In this document: positions 41,105 to 49,313 of the stretch, in pieces
Layout: every line of letters begins with the position of its first letter
Position numbering within the stretch: the first letter of the stretch is position 1
Assembly (NCBI RefSeq): GCF_014174495.1
Contig: NZ_JACJHR010000068.1
Span: forward strand, 1 to 49,346
Origin: Amycolatopsis echigonensis
GTDB lineage: Bacteria; Actinomycetota; Actinomycetes; Mycobacteriales; Pseudonocardiaceae
Length of the DNA stretch: 49,346 bases
Reading direction: 5' to 3'
The notes under the pieces: generated by a model
The model's input: only the letters and a program-made list of their open reading frames with translations
What the model was told of the DNA's origin: nothing
Database searches by the model: none
Program-made: the position numbers and the translations under genes

Positions 41105-42337
41105 ATGGCGACCGAGGTGAAGGTGGAGGCCGATCCGGCCGACGCGGGTTTCGACGGGGCACGGCTGCGGCGGATCGACCGGCATTTCGCCCGCTACGTC
41201 GAGGACGGTTTGCTGCCGGGCTTCCTCGCGGTGGTGAGCAGGCACGGCCGGATCGTGCACGTCGCGTCGCACGGCGCGCGGGACGTCGAGGCCGGCGCCC
41301 CGGTCGAGACCGACACGATCTGGCGGATGTACTCGATGACGAAGCCGATCACCTCGGTGGCGGCGATGACGTTCGTCGAGGAAGGCCTGATCGACCTCAC
41401 CGACCCGATCTCGCGATGGCTGCCGGAGTTCGCCGAGCCGCGGGTGTACGTGAAGGGGTCGGCGCTGGCTCCGGTCACCGAGCCGGCGACCGAGCCGATC
41501 CGGTTGTGGCACCTGCTTTCGCACACCGCGGGCCTGACCTACGGCTTCCACCACACGCATCCGGTCGACGCGATCTACCGCGCCGGCGGGTACGAGTGGG
41601 GCACGCCGCCGGGGCTGGACCTGGCCGAGTGCACCAAGGCGTGGGCGCAGTTCCCGCTCGTGTTCCAGCCGGGTGCGGAGTGGAACTACTCGGTGGCCAC
41701 CGACGTCCTCGGCCGGCTGGTCGAGGTGCTCGCGGGGAAGCCGCTCGACGAGGTGTTCGCCGAGCGGATCTTCGGTCCGCTGGGCATGGCCGACACCGGG
41801 TTCTGGACCTCGGACACCGACCGGTTGGCGGCGCTGTACCTGCCCGCTCCACGGACGAAAAAGCTCGTTCGCAACGACGCCTTCGGTGCGACGGGCACGT
41901 CGCGTCCAGCATGCCTTTCGGGCGGCGGCGGCCTGGTCTCCACGGCGGCGGACTACCACCGGTTGACGCAGATGCTGCTGCGCCGCGGAGAGCTCGACGG
42001 CGTGCGGGTGCTGAGCCCGCGCACGGTGGACCTGATGACGGCCAACCACCTGCCGGGCCATGTGGACCTGGAGGCGTACGGCCGCCCGCTGTTCGCGGAG
42101 ATGCCTTTCGACGGGTACGGATTCGGGCTGGGCTTCTCGGTCCTGATCGACTCGGTGAAGGCGAAAACCCTGTCCACGCCCGGCGAATACGCGTGGGGCG
42201 GGGCCGCGTCGACGGCGTTCTGGGTGGATCCGGACGAGGACTTGACGGTGGCGTTCTACACGCAGCTGCTGCCGTCGTCGACCCATCCGATCCGGCAGCA
42301 GCTGCGGCAGTTGGTGTATCAGGCGATGGTGGACTGA
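41105..42337 (+). CDS. Serine hydrolase of the beta-lactamase/esterase (class C) family
   Basis: A 410-residue penicillin-binding-fold hydrolase. The nucleophile motif is SMTK (S77, K80), with YSV at Y195 in place of YxN and YAWGGAAS as the third element. LWHLLSHTAGLTYG and LSGGGGLVSTAADYHRL are usual for EstB/LACT-type esterases. No signal peptide is seen, so it is more likely a cytoplasmic esterase or amidase than a resistance enzyme. The stop TGA abuts the minus-strand LLM stop (TGATCA). Confidence 0.9.
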   Translation: MATEVKVEADPADAGFDGARLRRIDRHFARYVEDGLLPGFLAVVSRHGRIVHVASHGARDVEAGAPVETDTIWRMYSMTKPITSVAAMTFVEEGLIDLTDPISRWLPEFAEPRVYVKGSALAPVTEPATEPIRLWHLLSHTAGLTYGFHHTHPVDAIYRAGGYEWGTPPGLDLAECTKAWAQFPLVFQPGAEWNYSVATDVLGRLVEVLAGKPLDEVFAERIFGPLGMADTGFWTSDTDRLAALYLPAPRTKKLVRNDAFGATGTSRPACLSGGGGLVSTAADYHRLTQMLLRRGELDGVRVLSPRTVDLMTANHLPGHVDLEAYGRPLFAEMPFDGYGFGLGFSVLIDSVKAKTLSTPGEYAWGGAASTAFWVDPDEDLTVAFYTQLLPSSTHPIRQQLRQLVYQAMVD

Positions 42338-43336
42338 TCAGGCGGTCAGCTTCGGAATCACCTGCGACCCGTACGCGGCCATCGTCTCCTCCCGCTCGTC
42401 GTGCATCAGGTACAGCGCGAACTGGTCCACGCCGAGTTCCGTCAATTCCTCCAGCCGCGCGATGTGCGCTTGCGCCGGGCCGAGGAGGCAGAACCGGTCG
42501 ACGATCTCGTCCGGGACGAACGCGGTCGACGGGTTCCCGGCGCGGCCGTGGTGGGAGTAGTCGTAGCCTTCGCGCTCGCGGATGTAGTCGGTCAGCTCGT
42601 GCGGCACCGGGCCGGACGAGCCGTACCGGGACACCAGGTCCGCGACGTGATTGCCCACCATTCCGCCGAACCATCTCAGCTGTTCCCGTTGGTGCGCCAG
42701 GTCTTCGCCGACGTACGCCGGGGCCGCGACGCAGATCGTGATCCCGCCCGGATCGCGGCCCGCGGCGCGCGCGGCGTCCCGGACCGCGCTGATCGTCCAG
42801 CGGGCGATCGCCGGGTCGGCGCATTGCAGGATGAAGCCGTCCGCGTGTTCGCCGACGGTCTGCAGCGCCTTCGGGCCGTACCCGGCCATCCACATTTCCA
42901 GCCGCCCGCCGCGGATCCAGGGGATGCGGACCGCGGTGTCGTTCATCGTGACCTCGCGGCCCTCGGCGAGATCCTTGACCACGCGCATGCATTCGCGCAC
43001 CGTGGCCAAAGTGGACGGCGGACGGCCGACCACCCGGTGCGCGGAGTCGCCGCGGCCGATGCCGCACACCGTGCGGTTGCCGAACATGTCGTTGAGCGTC
43101 GCGAAGGTCGACGCCATCACCGACCAGTCGCGTGTGCCCGGGCTGGTCACCATCGGCCCCACGACCAGCGCGGACGTCGCTTCGAGGATCCGCGAGTAGA
43201 TCACGAACGGTTCCTGCCACAGCACGCACGAGTCGAACGTCCAGCCGTACCGGAACCCGGCGTCCTCGGCGGCCTTCATCATCCGCACGACCTCCGCCGC
43301 CGGCGGGTCGGTCTGCAGCACGATCCCGAAATCCAT
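42338..43336 (-). CDS. LLM-class F420-dependent oxidoreductase (TIGR03842-like)
   Basis: A 332-residue luciferase-like TIM barrel. MDFGIVLQTDPPAAEVVRMM, GPMVTSPGTRDWSVMAS, LNDMFGNRTVCGIGRGDSAHR and EMWMAGYGPKAL are the F420-binding family blocks. The group that pairs with hydantoinase/pyrimidine genes is TIGR03842. The reaction is unknown, but reduction or oxidation of a pyrimidine or hydantoin ring with F420 is a reasonable inference. It follows the dihydropyrimidinase gene by 62 nt on the same strand. Confidence 0.88.
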   Translation of the reverse strand: MDFGIVLQTDPPAAEVVRMMKAAEDAGFRYGWTFDSCVLWQEPFVIYSRILEATSALVVGPMVTSPGTRDWSVMASTFATLNDMFGNRTVCGIGRGDSAHRVVGRPPSTLATVRECMRVVKDLAEGREVTMNDTAVRIPWIRGGRLEMWMAGYGPKALQTVGEHADGFILQCADPAIARWTISAVRDAARAAGRDPGGITICVAAPAYVGEDLAHQREQLRWFGGMVGNHVADLVSRYGSSGPVPHELTDYIREREGYDYSHHGRAGNPSTAFVPDEIVDRFCLLGPAQAHIARLEELTELGVDQFALYLMHDEREETMAAYGSQVIPKLTA

Positions 43337-43398
43337 CCGACCTTCTTCCCCTCCGCCGCCTCAACCGAGCGGCGTCGCCGCGCGGTGTTCTTTCGCCC

Positions 43399-44781
43399 TC
43401 AATTCAGGTACTGATTGAGCTCGCGAGAAAGGAACTTGCCGTGCCCCGGGCTGCCGTGGAATCCGTCCGGCGACACCACGACACGACCGCGCGACAGGAC
43501 AGTGTGGACCTTCCCGGTGAGCGAAAACCCTTCGTACGCCGAGTAATCCACGTTCATGTGGTGCGTTTCCGCGGACAGCGTCTGCTGTGCGGAAGGGTCG
43601 TACACCACGATGTCCGCGTCCGATCCCGCCGCGATGACCCCCTTGCGCGGATACAGCCCGAACATCCGCGCGGGCGTCGCCGAGCACGTCTCGACCCAGC
43701 GGCCCAGCGAGATCTCGCCCGCGACGACGCCCTGGTGCAGCAGGTCCATCCGGTGCTCGACGCCCGGCATCCCGTTCGGGATCGCCCGGAAGTCGCCGCG
43801 CCCCAGCTCTTTCTGGTCCTTGAAACAGAACGGGCAATGGTCGGTCGAAACGACGGACAGATCGTTCGTCCGCAGGCCTCGCCACAGGTCCGCCTGATGC
43901 GATTTCTCCCGCAACGGCGGCGAAGCCACGAACTTGGCACCCTCGAAATCCGGCTTGGCCAGGTCTTCAATGGACAGGTAGAGATACTGCGGGCAGGTCT
44001 CGGCGAAGACGTTCTGCCCGTTGTCCCGCGCCTCGGCGACCGCGGCGAGCGCCTGGGAAGCCGACAGGTGCACGATGTACAGCGGTGATCCGGTCACCTG
44101 GGCGAGCCGGATCGCCCGCGAGGTCGCCTCGCCTTCCAGTTCGGGCGGGCGGGTGAGGCCGTGCTGCACCGGGTCGGTGTGTCCGGCGGCGACCGCCTGC
44201 GCGGCCAGCTCGTCGATCGCGATGCCGTTTTCCGCGTGCATCATGATCGTCGCGCCGATCTCGCGCGCCTGCTGCATGGCGCGCAGGATTTCCCCGTCGG
44301 TGGAATAGAAAACGCCCGGGTAGGCCATGAACATCTTGAAACTGCCGACGCCGCCGTCGACGCACGCCCGCATTTCCTTGAGCGTGGCGTCGTTGACGTC
44401 CGACATGATCATGTGGAACCCGTAGTCGATCGCGCAGTTGCCGTCCGCTTTGGAATGCCATTTGTCCAGGGTGGACAACAGCGAGGTTCCCTTGGCCTGC
44501 ACGGCGAAGTCGATGATCGTCGTCGTTCCGCCCCACGCGGCGGCGATGGTGCCGGTCTCGAAGGTATCGACGGAATGCGTGCCGCCGAACGGCATTTCCA
44601 TGTGCGTGTGCGCGTCGATTCCGCCGGGCAGCACGTACTTGCCGGTCGCGTCGATCGTTTCGTCACCGGTCAGCGTGCCGGGCGCGCCGACGGCCGCGAT
44701 GGTTTCGCCGTCCACCAGCACGTCGGCGGTGACCGCGCCGGACGGCGAAACGACTTGCCCGCCTTGGATAAGGGTAGTCAT
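43399..44781 (-). CDS. hydA: Dihydropyrimidinase (D-hydantoinase)
   Basis: A 460-residue cyclic amidohydrolase opening dihydrouracil, dihydrothymine or 5-substituted hydantoins. The binuclear metal site is complete: H58 and H60 (DAHTHM), the lysine to be carbamylated K149 (SFKMFMAYPG), H182 (MMHAENG), H238 (YIVHLSAS) and D314 (STDHCPF). The ATG shares a base with the TGA of the upstream amidase gene, so the two are co-translated. Confidence 0.95.
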   Translation of the reverse strand: MTTLIQGGQVVSPSGAVTADVLVDGETIAAVGAPGTLTGDETIDATGKYVLPGGIDAHTHMEMPFGGTHSVDTFETGTIAAAWGGTTTIIDFAVQAKGTSLLSTLDKWHSKADGNCAIDYGFHMIMSDVNDATLKEMRACVDGGVGSFKMFMAYPGVFYSTDGEILRAMQQAREIGATIMMHAENGIAIDELAAQAVAAGHTDPVQHGLTRPPELEGEATSRAIRLAQVTGSPLYIVHLSASQALAAVAEARDNGQNVFAETCPQYLYLSIEDLAKPDFEGAKFVASPPLREKSHQADLWRGLRTNDLSVVSTDHCPFCFKDQKELGRGDFRAIPNGMPGVEHRMDLLHQGVVAGEISLGRWVETCSATPARMFGLYPRKGVIAAGSDADIVVYDPSAQQTLSAETHHMNVDYSAYEGFSLTGKVHTVLSRGRVVVSPDGFHGSPGHGKFLSRELNQYLN

Positions 44782-45623
44782 CAGGCCTCCGCGAGCGGGC
44801 CGTAGGTGTCCGGGCGACGGTCGCGGTAGAACTGCCACAGGTCGCGGACCTCGGCGAGCTTGCCCATGTCGAGATCGCGGACGACGATCTCCTCCTCGGT
44901 GTCCGAGGCTGCCTCGCCGACGAGCTGCCCGCGCGGGTCCACAAAGTACGATTGGCCGTAGAAGTCGTTGTCGCCCAATGGTTCTACGCCGACGCGGTTG
45001 ATCGTGCCCACGTAGTACTCGTTCGCCACCGCGGCCGCTGGCTGCTCCAGCCGCCACAGGTACTCCGACAGTCCGCGGCTCGTCGCCGAAGGGTTGAACA
45101 CGATCTGCGCTCCGGCCAGCCCGAGCGCGCGCCAGCCTTCGGGGAAGTGCCGTTCGTAGCAGATGTACACGCCGATCCGGCCGACCGCGGTGTCGAAGAC
45201 CGGATAGCCGAGGTTGCCCGGCTTGAAGTAGAACTTCTCCCAGAACCCCTTCACCTGCGGAATGTGGTTTTTGCGGTGCATTCCGAGGTATTTCCCGTCG
45301 GCGTCGATCACCGCCGCGGTGTTGTAGTAGACGCCCGGCTGTTCCTGTTCGTACATCGGCACCACGAGGACCACGCCGTGCCGTTCGGCGACCTCCTGCA
45401 TGAGTTTCGTGGTGGGGCCGTCCGGGATCGCCTCGGTGTAGGAATAGAAGTCCGCGTCCTGCACCTGGCAGAAATAGGGGCCGTAGAACAGTTCCTGCAG
45501 GCACACCACCTGCGCGCCCTGCGAAGCCGCCTTGCCGATGGCGTCGACCGCGTTCGCGATCATCGATTCCTTGTCGCCTGTCCACCGCTGCTGGATCAAG
45601 CCGGCTCGGACCGTGTCAGACAC
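44781..45623 (-). CDS. Nitrilase-superfamily N-carbamoyl amidase, probable beta-ureidopropionase
   Basis: A 280-residue carbon-nitrogen hydrolase with catalytic E44 (LQELFYG), K118 (MHRKNHIP) and C155 (YICYERHFPEG). It most likely hydrolyses N-carbamoyl-beta-alanine, the product of the dihydropyrimidinase, to beta-alanine, CO2 and ammonia. D-carbamoylase activity on hydantoin-derived N-carbamoyl amino acids is an alternative. The GTG start has GGAGGAAA 5 nt upstream and overlaps the transporter gene by 8 nt. Confidence 0.92.
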   Translation of the reverse strand: MSDTVRAGLIQQRWTGDKESMIANAVDAIGKAASQGAQVVCLQELFYGPYFCQVQDADFYSYTEAIPDGPTTKLMQEVAERHGVVLVVPMYEQEQPGVYYNTAAVIDADGKYLGMHRKNHIPQVKGFWEKFYFKPGNLGYPVFDTAVGRIGVYICYERHFPEGWRALGLAGAQIVFNPSATSRGLSEYLWRLEQPAAAVANEYYVGTINRVGVEPLGDNDFYGQSYFVDPRGQLVGEAASDTEEEIVVRDLDMGKLAEVRDLWQFYRDRRPDTYGPLAEA

Positions 45624-47121
45624 TGGTTTCCTCCTCGTTCCGGTGCGCGTTCAGGGGAAGGTTGAGCAGGACATAGGCGACGAAGGCGCCGACAAAGCCC
45701 ATTACCCAGTTGTAGTCGTACAAAGGCTTCAGGACGGGAATCAGCCCGTCCGCCGGGAACGGCCCGCCGTAGGCGCCGCCGACCGCGAGCACCGCGCCGA
45801 TCAGGGTCGCGACGAGTGCGCGCCAGTGCCAGCCCGCGGTGAACCAGTACTCGCCGCTCGGCAGGTAGAGATCGGCCAGCTTCAGCCGGGTCCGTTTCAC
45901 CGCCCAGTACCCGGCGACGAGCACCCCGGCGACCGCGCCGAGCAGCCCGCCGTAGAAGCCGAGCCAGGCGAAAATGTAGATGCTCGGGTCGGAGTAGAGC
46001 CGCCACGGCTGGATCAGGACGCCGATCACGCCGGTGATCAGCCCGCCGAGGGCGAAGGTGATCCGCTTCGGGAAGGCGTTGGAGAAATCGTAGGACGGGC
46101 TGACGACGTTCGCCGCCAGGTTGGCCGAGATCGTCGCCAGCACCAGCGCGATCAGCGCGACGACCACCACGATCGGGCTGGAGAACTTGTCCGCCAGTTG
46201 CGCCGGGTCCCAGATGTCCTGCCCGTAGAGCACGTGCCCGCCGGACGTGGTGAGGATGGCGACGATCGCGATGAACGTCATCGTCGTCGGCAGCCCGAGG
46301 ATCTGCCCGCGCATCTGCTTGCGCTGGCTGCCTCCGAAGCGGGTGAAGTCCGGCATGTTCAGCGACAGCGTCGACCAGAACGCGATCATCGCCATCAGCG
46401 ACGGCGCGAACACCTTCCAGAAGCCCGGCCCCCAGCCGAGTTTCCCGTTGTCGTGCAGGATCGGGCCGAAGCCGCCCGCCTTCACCAGCACGTAGCCGAG
46501 CAGGATCAGGAAGCCGACCGACACCAGCGGCGCGGTCCAGTTCTCGAACTTGCGGACGGCTTCCATGCCGCGCCAGATGATCAGCATCTGGACCACCCAG
46601 AACACCGCGAACGACAGCCACAGCGTCCAGTGCTGCCCGCCGATCACCGCCGAATCGCGCCAGCCGGATCCGGCGAGCCGCCCGACGATCACGTAGATCG
46701 CCTCGCCGCCCACCCAGGTCTGGATGCCGAACCAGCCGCACGCGATGAACGCGCGCAGCAGCGCGGCGAGGTTCGCGCCGCGCAGGCCGTAGAACGCGCG
46801 GGCGAACACCGGGAAGGGGATGCCGTATTTGGTGCCGGCGTGGCTGTTGAGCAGCATCGGCGCGAGCACGATCAAGTTGCCGATGGTGATCGTGATCAGC
46901 GCTTGCAGCCAGTTCATGCCGAGCGCGATCAGCGACGCGGCCAGTGCGTACGACGGGATGTTGTGCGCCATGCCCATCCACAGCGCGAAATAGTTGTAAG
47001 TCGTCCAGGTCCGCTTCTCGACCGGGACCGGGGCCAGTTCGTCGTTGAAGAACCGGCTGCCTCGCAGCGCCCGCACGTCGCCGAGGTCCACCCGGCTGTG
47101 CTCACGTGTCATCGGCTCCAT
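45616..47121 (-). CDS. NCS1-family nucleobase/hydantoin transporter
   Basis: A 501-residue 12-helix symporter. TYNYFALWMGMAHNIPSYALAASLIALGMNW spans helix 1, where NCS1 proteins bind substrate. NSHAGTKYGIPFPVFARAFYG, SLNMPDFTRFG and SANLAANVVSPSYDFSN are family signatures shared with Mhp1 and the uracil/allantoin carriers. It probably imports uracil, hydantoin or allantoin for the three enzymes downstream. It is the first gene of the cluster, divergent from a response regulator. A second ATG at 47112 is possible. Confidence 0.93.
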   Translation of the reverse strand: MEPMTREHSRVDLGDVRALRGSRFFNDELAPVPVEKRTWTTYNYFALWMGMAHNIPSYALAASLIALGMNWLQALITITIGNLIVLAPMLLNSHAGTKYGIPFPVFARAFYGLRGANLAALLRAFIACGWFGIQTWVGGEAIYVIVGRLAGSGWRDSAVIGGQHWTLWLSFAVFWVVQMLIIWRGMEAVRKFENWTAPLVSVGFLILLGYVLVKAGGFGPILHDNGKLGWGPGFWKVFAPSLMAMIAFWSTLSLNMPDFTRFGGSQRKQMRGQILGLPTTMTFIAIVAILTTSGGHVLYGQDIWDPAQLADKFSSPIVVVVALIALVLATISANLAANVVSPSYDFSNAFPKRITFALGGLITGVIGVLIQPWRLYSDPSIYIFAWLGFYGGLLGAVAGVLVAGYWAVKRTRLKLADLYLPSGEYWFTAGWHWRALVATLIGAVLAVGGAYGGPFPADGLIPVLKPLYDYNWVMGFVGAFVAYVLLNLPLNAHRNEEETSV

Positions 47122-47161
47122 TGCGGAATCCTGCGCGCCGGGCGGGGGCCGGGGGCAGAGA

Positions 47162-47200
47162 CAGTCTGTTCACTGTTGCGGTGCCCTCGGCGCAGTCTGT
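47162..47200. promoter_or_regulatory. Direct repeat CAGTCTGT in the NCS1/response-regulator control region
   Basis: CAGTCTGT occurs at 47162-47169 and 47193-47200, 31 nt (about three helical turns) apart, each followed by a TTGCG. Tandem direct repeats are the normal target of OmpR-type regulators such as the one encoded next door. Confidence 0.4.
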
Positions 47201-47328
47201 CGATTGCGCCGAACCGCGCCGGAGTGCATGACCTGCGTCACAACCTGGTCGTCATCCCGGGGCAAAACGGCCGAAACATCTCCACCGGATCTCCACATCT
47301 CACCCGGATGGCCTCCACGGCGATTGCT

Positions 47329-47334
47329 TAAAGT
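47329..47334 (+). promoter_or_regulatory. -10 box TAAAGT of leaderless response-regulator gene
   Basis: 7 nt before the ATG, with no Shine-Dalgarno. Confidence 0.55.
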
Positions 47335-47341
47335 CGGCGGC

Positions 47342-48034
47342 ATGGACAACGGGGGAAGACGGGTGCTGGTCGTCGAGGACGACCTCACCATCGCCGCGTC
47401 GATCGACGCCCGGCTGAGCGCGGAAGGGTTCTCCGTGACGGTCGCGCACGACGGCCCCGCGGCGGTCGAGGCGGAGGCGGCGACCAGTCCCGACCTGGTG
47501 GTTCTCGACGTGATGCTGCCCGGTTTCGACGGCCTCGAGGTCTGTCGCCGGATCCAGGCGCGCCGGCCGGTGCCGGTGCTGATGCTCACCGCCCGCGCCG
47601 ACGAGACCGATCTGCTGGTGGGCCTCGGCGTCGGCGCGGACGACTACCTCACGAAGCCGTTTTCGATGCGGGTGCTGTCCGCGCGGATCCAGGCGTTGCT
47701 GCGCCGGGTGGAGCGTTCGTCGGCCGCGGCGGAAGAGCGGATCGTGCTGGGGGATCTGGAGATCGACATCGCGGAACGGCGGGTTCGCCGAGGGGGCGAA
47801 CCCGCCCAGCTGACGCCGATCGAATTCGACCTCCTGGTGCATTTCGCGCGCCGGCCGCGCGCGGTGCAGCCGCGGGAACGGCTGCTCAGCGAGGTGTGGG
47901 ACTGGGACGTGCAGGCGACCGGAGCCGGCACCCGGGCGGTGGACAGCCACATCAAGGCGTTGCGGCGGAAGCTCGGGGCCGACTTGATCCGGACGGTGCA
48001 CGGGGTCGGGTACGCGCTGGAGGTGCCCGCGTGA
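47342..48034 (+). CDS. OmpR/PhoB-type response regulator
   Basis: A 230-residue regulator. The receiver has acidic pair VVEDD (10-14), phospho-acceptor D56 in LDVMLPG, T in MLTARAD and K in YLTKPFS. The winged-helix domain has LTPIEFDLLVHFARRPRAV, the recognition helix AVDSHIKALRRKL and a final beta-hairpin IRTVHGVGYALE. The cognate kinase overlaps its stop codon (GTGA). A target in the divergent NCS1 promoter is plausible but not shown. Confidence 0.95.
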   Translation: MDNGGRRVLVVEDDLTIAASIDARLSAEGFSVTVAHDGPAAVEAEAATSPDLVVLDVMLPGFDGLEVCRRIQARRPVPVLMLTARADETDLLVGLGVGADDYLTKPFSMRVLSARIQALLRRVERSSAAAEERIVLGDLEIDIAERRVRRGGEPAQLTPIEFDLLVHFARRPRAVQPRERLLSEVWDWDVQATGAGTRAVDSHIKALRRKLGADLIRTVHGVGYALEVPA

Positions 48035-49098
48035 AGCCGTTTTTCGCGAAGGCGGTTGATTTTCTGCCGAGACCGCTGGACGGGATCCGGTCGATCAAGC
48101 TGAAACTGGCGATTCTGATGGTCGCGTCCGGCGGGATCGCGTTCGCGTTCTTCCGGGTCCAGATCGGCTGGCTGCCGCCGCGGACGACGGTGACCGCGGT
48201 GGCGATCGCGTTGCTGACGTCGCAGGTTCTGGCGCACGGCATGACCCGGCCGCTGCGCGAGATGACGGCCGCCGCGCGGGCGATGGCGAAAGGCGACTAC
48301 ACCCGCCGGATCCGCGCGACCGCCCGCGACGAGGTCGGCTCGCTGGCCGCGGCGTTCAACCAGATGGCCGCCGACCTGTCCACCGCGGACCGCCAGCGCC
48401 GGGAGCTGATCGCGAACGTCTCGCACGAACTGCGCACGCCGATCACCGCGCTGAACGCCGTACTGGAGAACCTGGTGGACGGCGTCGCCTCGCCGGACCC
48501 CGCGACGCTCCGCACGGCTTTGCACCAGACCGAACGCCTGGGCCGGCTGGTCACCGAACTGCTGGACCTGTCGCAGATCGACGCCGGGACTCTGCCGCTG
48601 GACCGAACGCCGGTTGACCTGGAAGACCTGCTCGCCGAGGTCGCCTCCGAAGCGGAAGCAATGGCCGCCGCGGCCGGTCGAGGGGTCCGGTTCGCGGTGT
48701 CGGTGTCCCCGCCGGGCGCGACGGTGCCCGCTGACCGCGAGCGGCTGTACCAGGTCGTGCTGAATCTGCTGGAGAACGCCGCCCGGCACGGCCCGGCCGG
48801 GGGAGAAGTGGCGGTGCTGGCGCGGATCGAGGCCGGAGAAGCGCGGATCGAGGTGCACGACCAGGGGCCGGGCATCCCGGAACCCGACCGGGACCGGGTG
48901 TTCGAACGCTTCACCCGAGGAGAACGCGCCGGAGGCGGCGGGACCGGACTGGGGCTGGCGATCGCGCGATGGGTGGTGGAACTGCACGGCGGAACGATCG
49001 CGGTGGTCGACCCGGAGCCGGTCGCAGCAGTGCCCGGCGGTCCCGCGACTGGCGGCGGCGGGCCGGGGTGCCGGATCCGGGTGACACTGCCTGCTTGA
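48031..49098 (+). CDS. Sensor histidine kinase with a very short external loop
   Basis: A 355-residue kinase with two membrane helices (about 24-41 and 52-69) separated by only about ten residues (RVQIGWLPPR). HAMP follows (RPLREMTAAARAMAKGDYTRRI), then HisKA with H132 in NVSHELRTP and HATPase_c with the N-box NLLENAARHG, G1 DQGPGIP and G2 GGGTGLGLAIA. There is no room for an extracellular sensor domain, so it belongs to the intramembrane-sensing type or senses through a partner. It is coupled to the regulator by GTGA. Confidence 0.94.
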   Translation: MKPFFAKAVDFLPRPLDGIRSIKLKLAILMVASGGIAFAFFRVQIGWLPPRTTVTAVAIALLTSQVLAHGMTRPLREMTAAARAMAKGDYTRRIRATARDEVGSLAAAFNQMAADLSTADRQRRELIANVSHELRTPITALNAVLENLVDGVASPDPATLRTALHQTERLGRLVTELLDLSQIDAGTLPLDRTPVDLEDLLAEVASEAEAMAAAAGRGVRFAVSVSPPGATVPADRERLYQVVLNLLENAARHGPAGGEVAVLARIEAGEARIEVHDQGPGIPEPDRDRVFERFTRGERAGGGGTGLGLAIARWVVELHGGTIAVVDPEPVAAVPGGPATGGGGPGCRIRVTLPA

Positions 49099-49130
49099 CG
49101 GTGGGCTTGGGCGCGCCGGATGAGGCTGGT

Positions 49131-49160
49131 GGGGGTTGCCGGGGGTTGCCGGGGGTTGGT
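49131..49160 (+). repeat. Three tandem GGGGGTTGCC units
   Basis: GGGGGTTGCC twice exactly, then GGGGGTTGGT. With the following GG runs this G-rich strand could fold into a G-quadruplex in the 3' flank of the kinase gene. Confidence 0.7.
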
Positions 49161-49210
49161 GGCGGTGGCTGTTTGACGGCTTCGGGCCCGGCGGTCGTTG
49201 ATTTGGGTGC

Positions 49211-49250
49211 CGCGTAGACGGCGGCCGATTCCGGGGACGCCGTCTACGCG
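49211..49250 (+). terminator. Hairpin downstream of the two-component operon
   Basis: CGCGTAGACGGCG and CGCCGTCTACGCG form a 13-bp perfect stem with a 14-nt loop. There is no T-run. It is the probable end of the operon. Confidence 0.6.
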
Positions 49251-49313
49251 AGGGCCTGTTGCCTCGCCGGGAGGCGGCGGCTTGGTCCCGGGGAAGGGTG
49301 CCTACGGAAGTCC

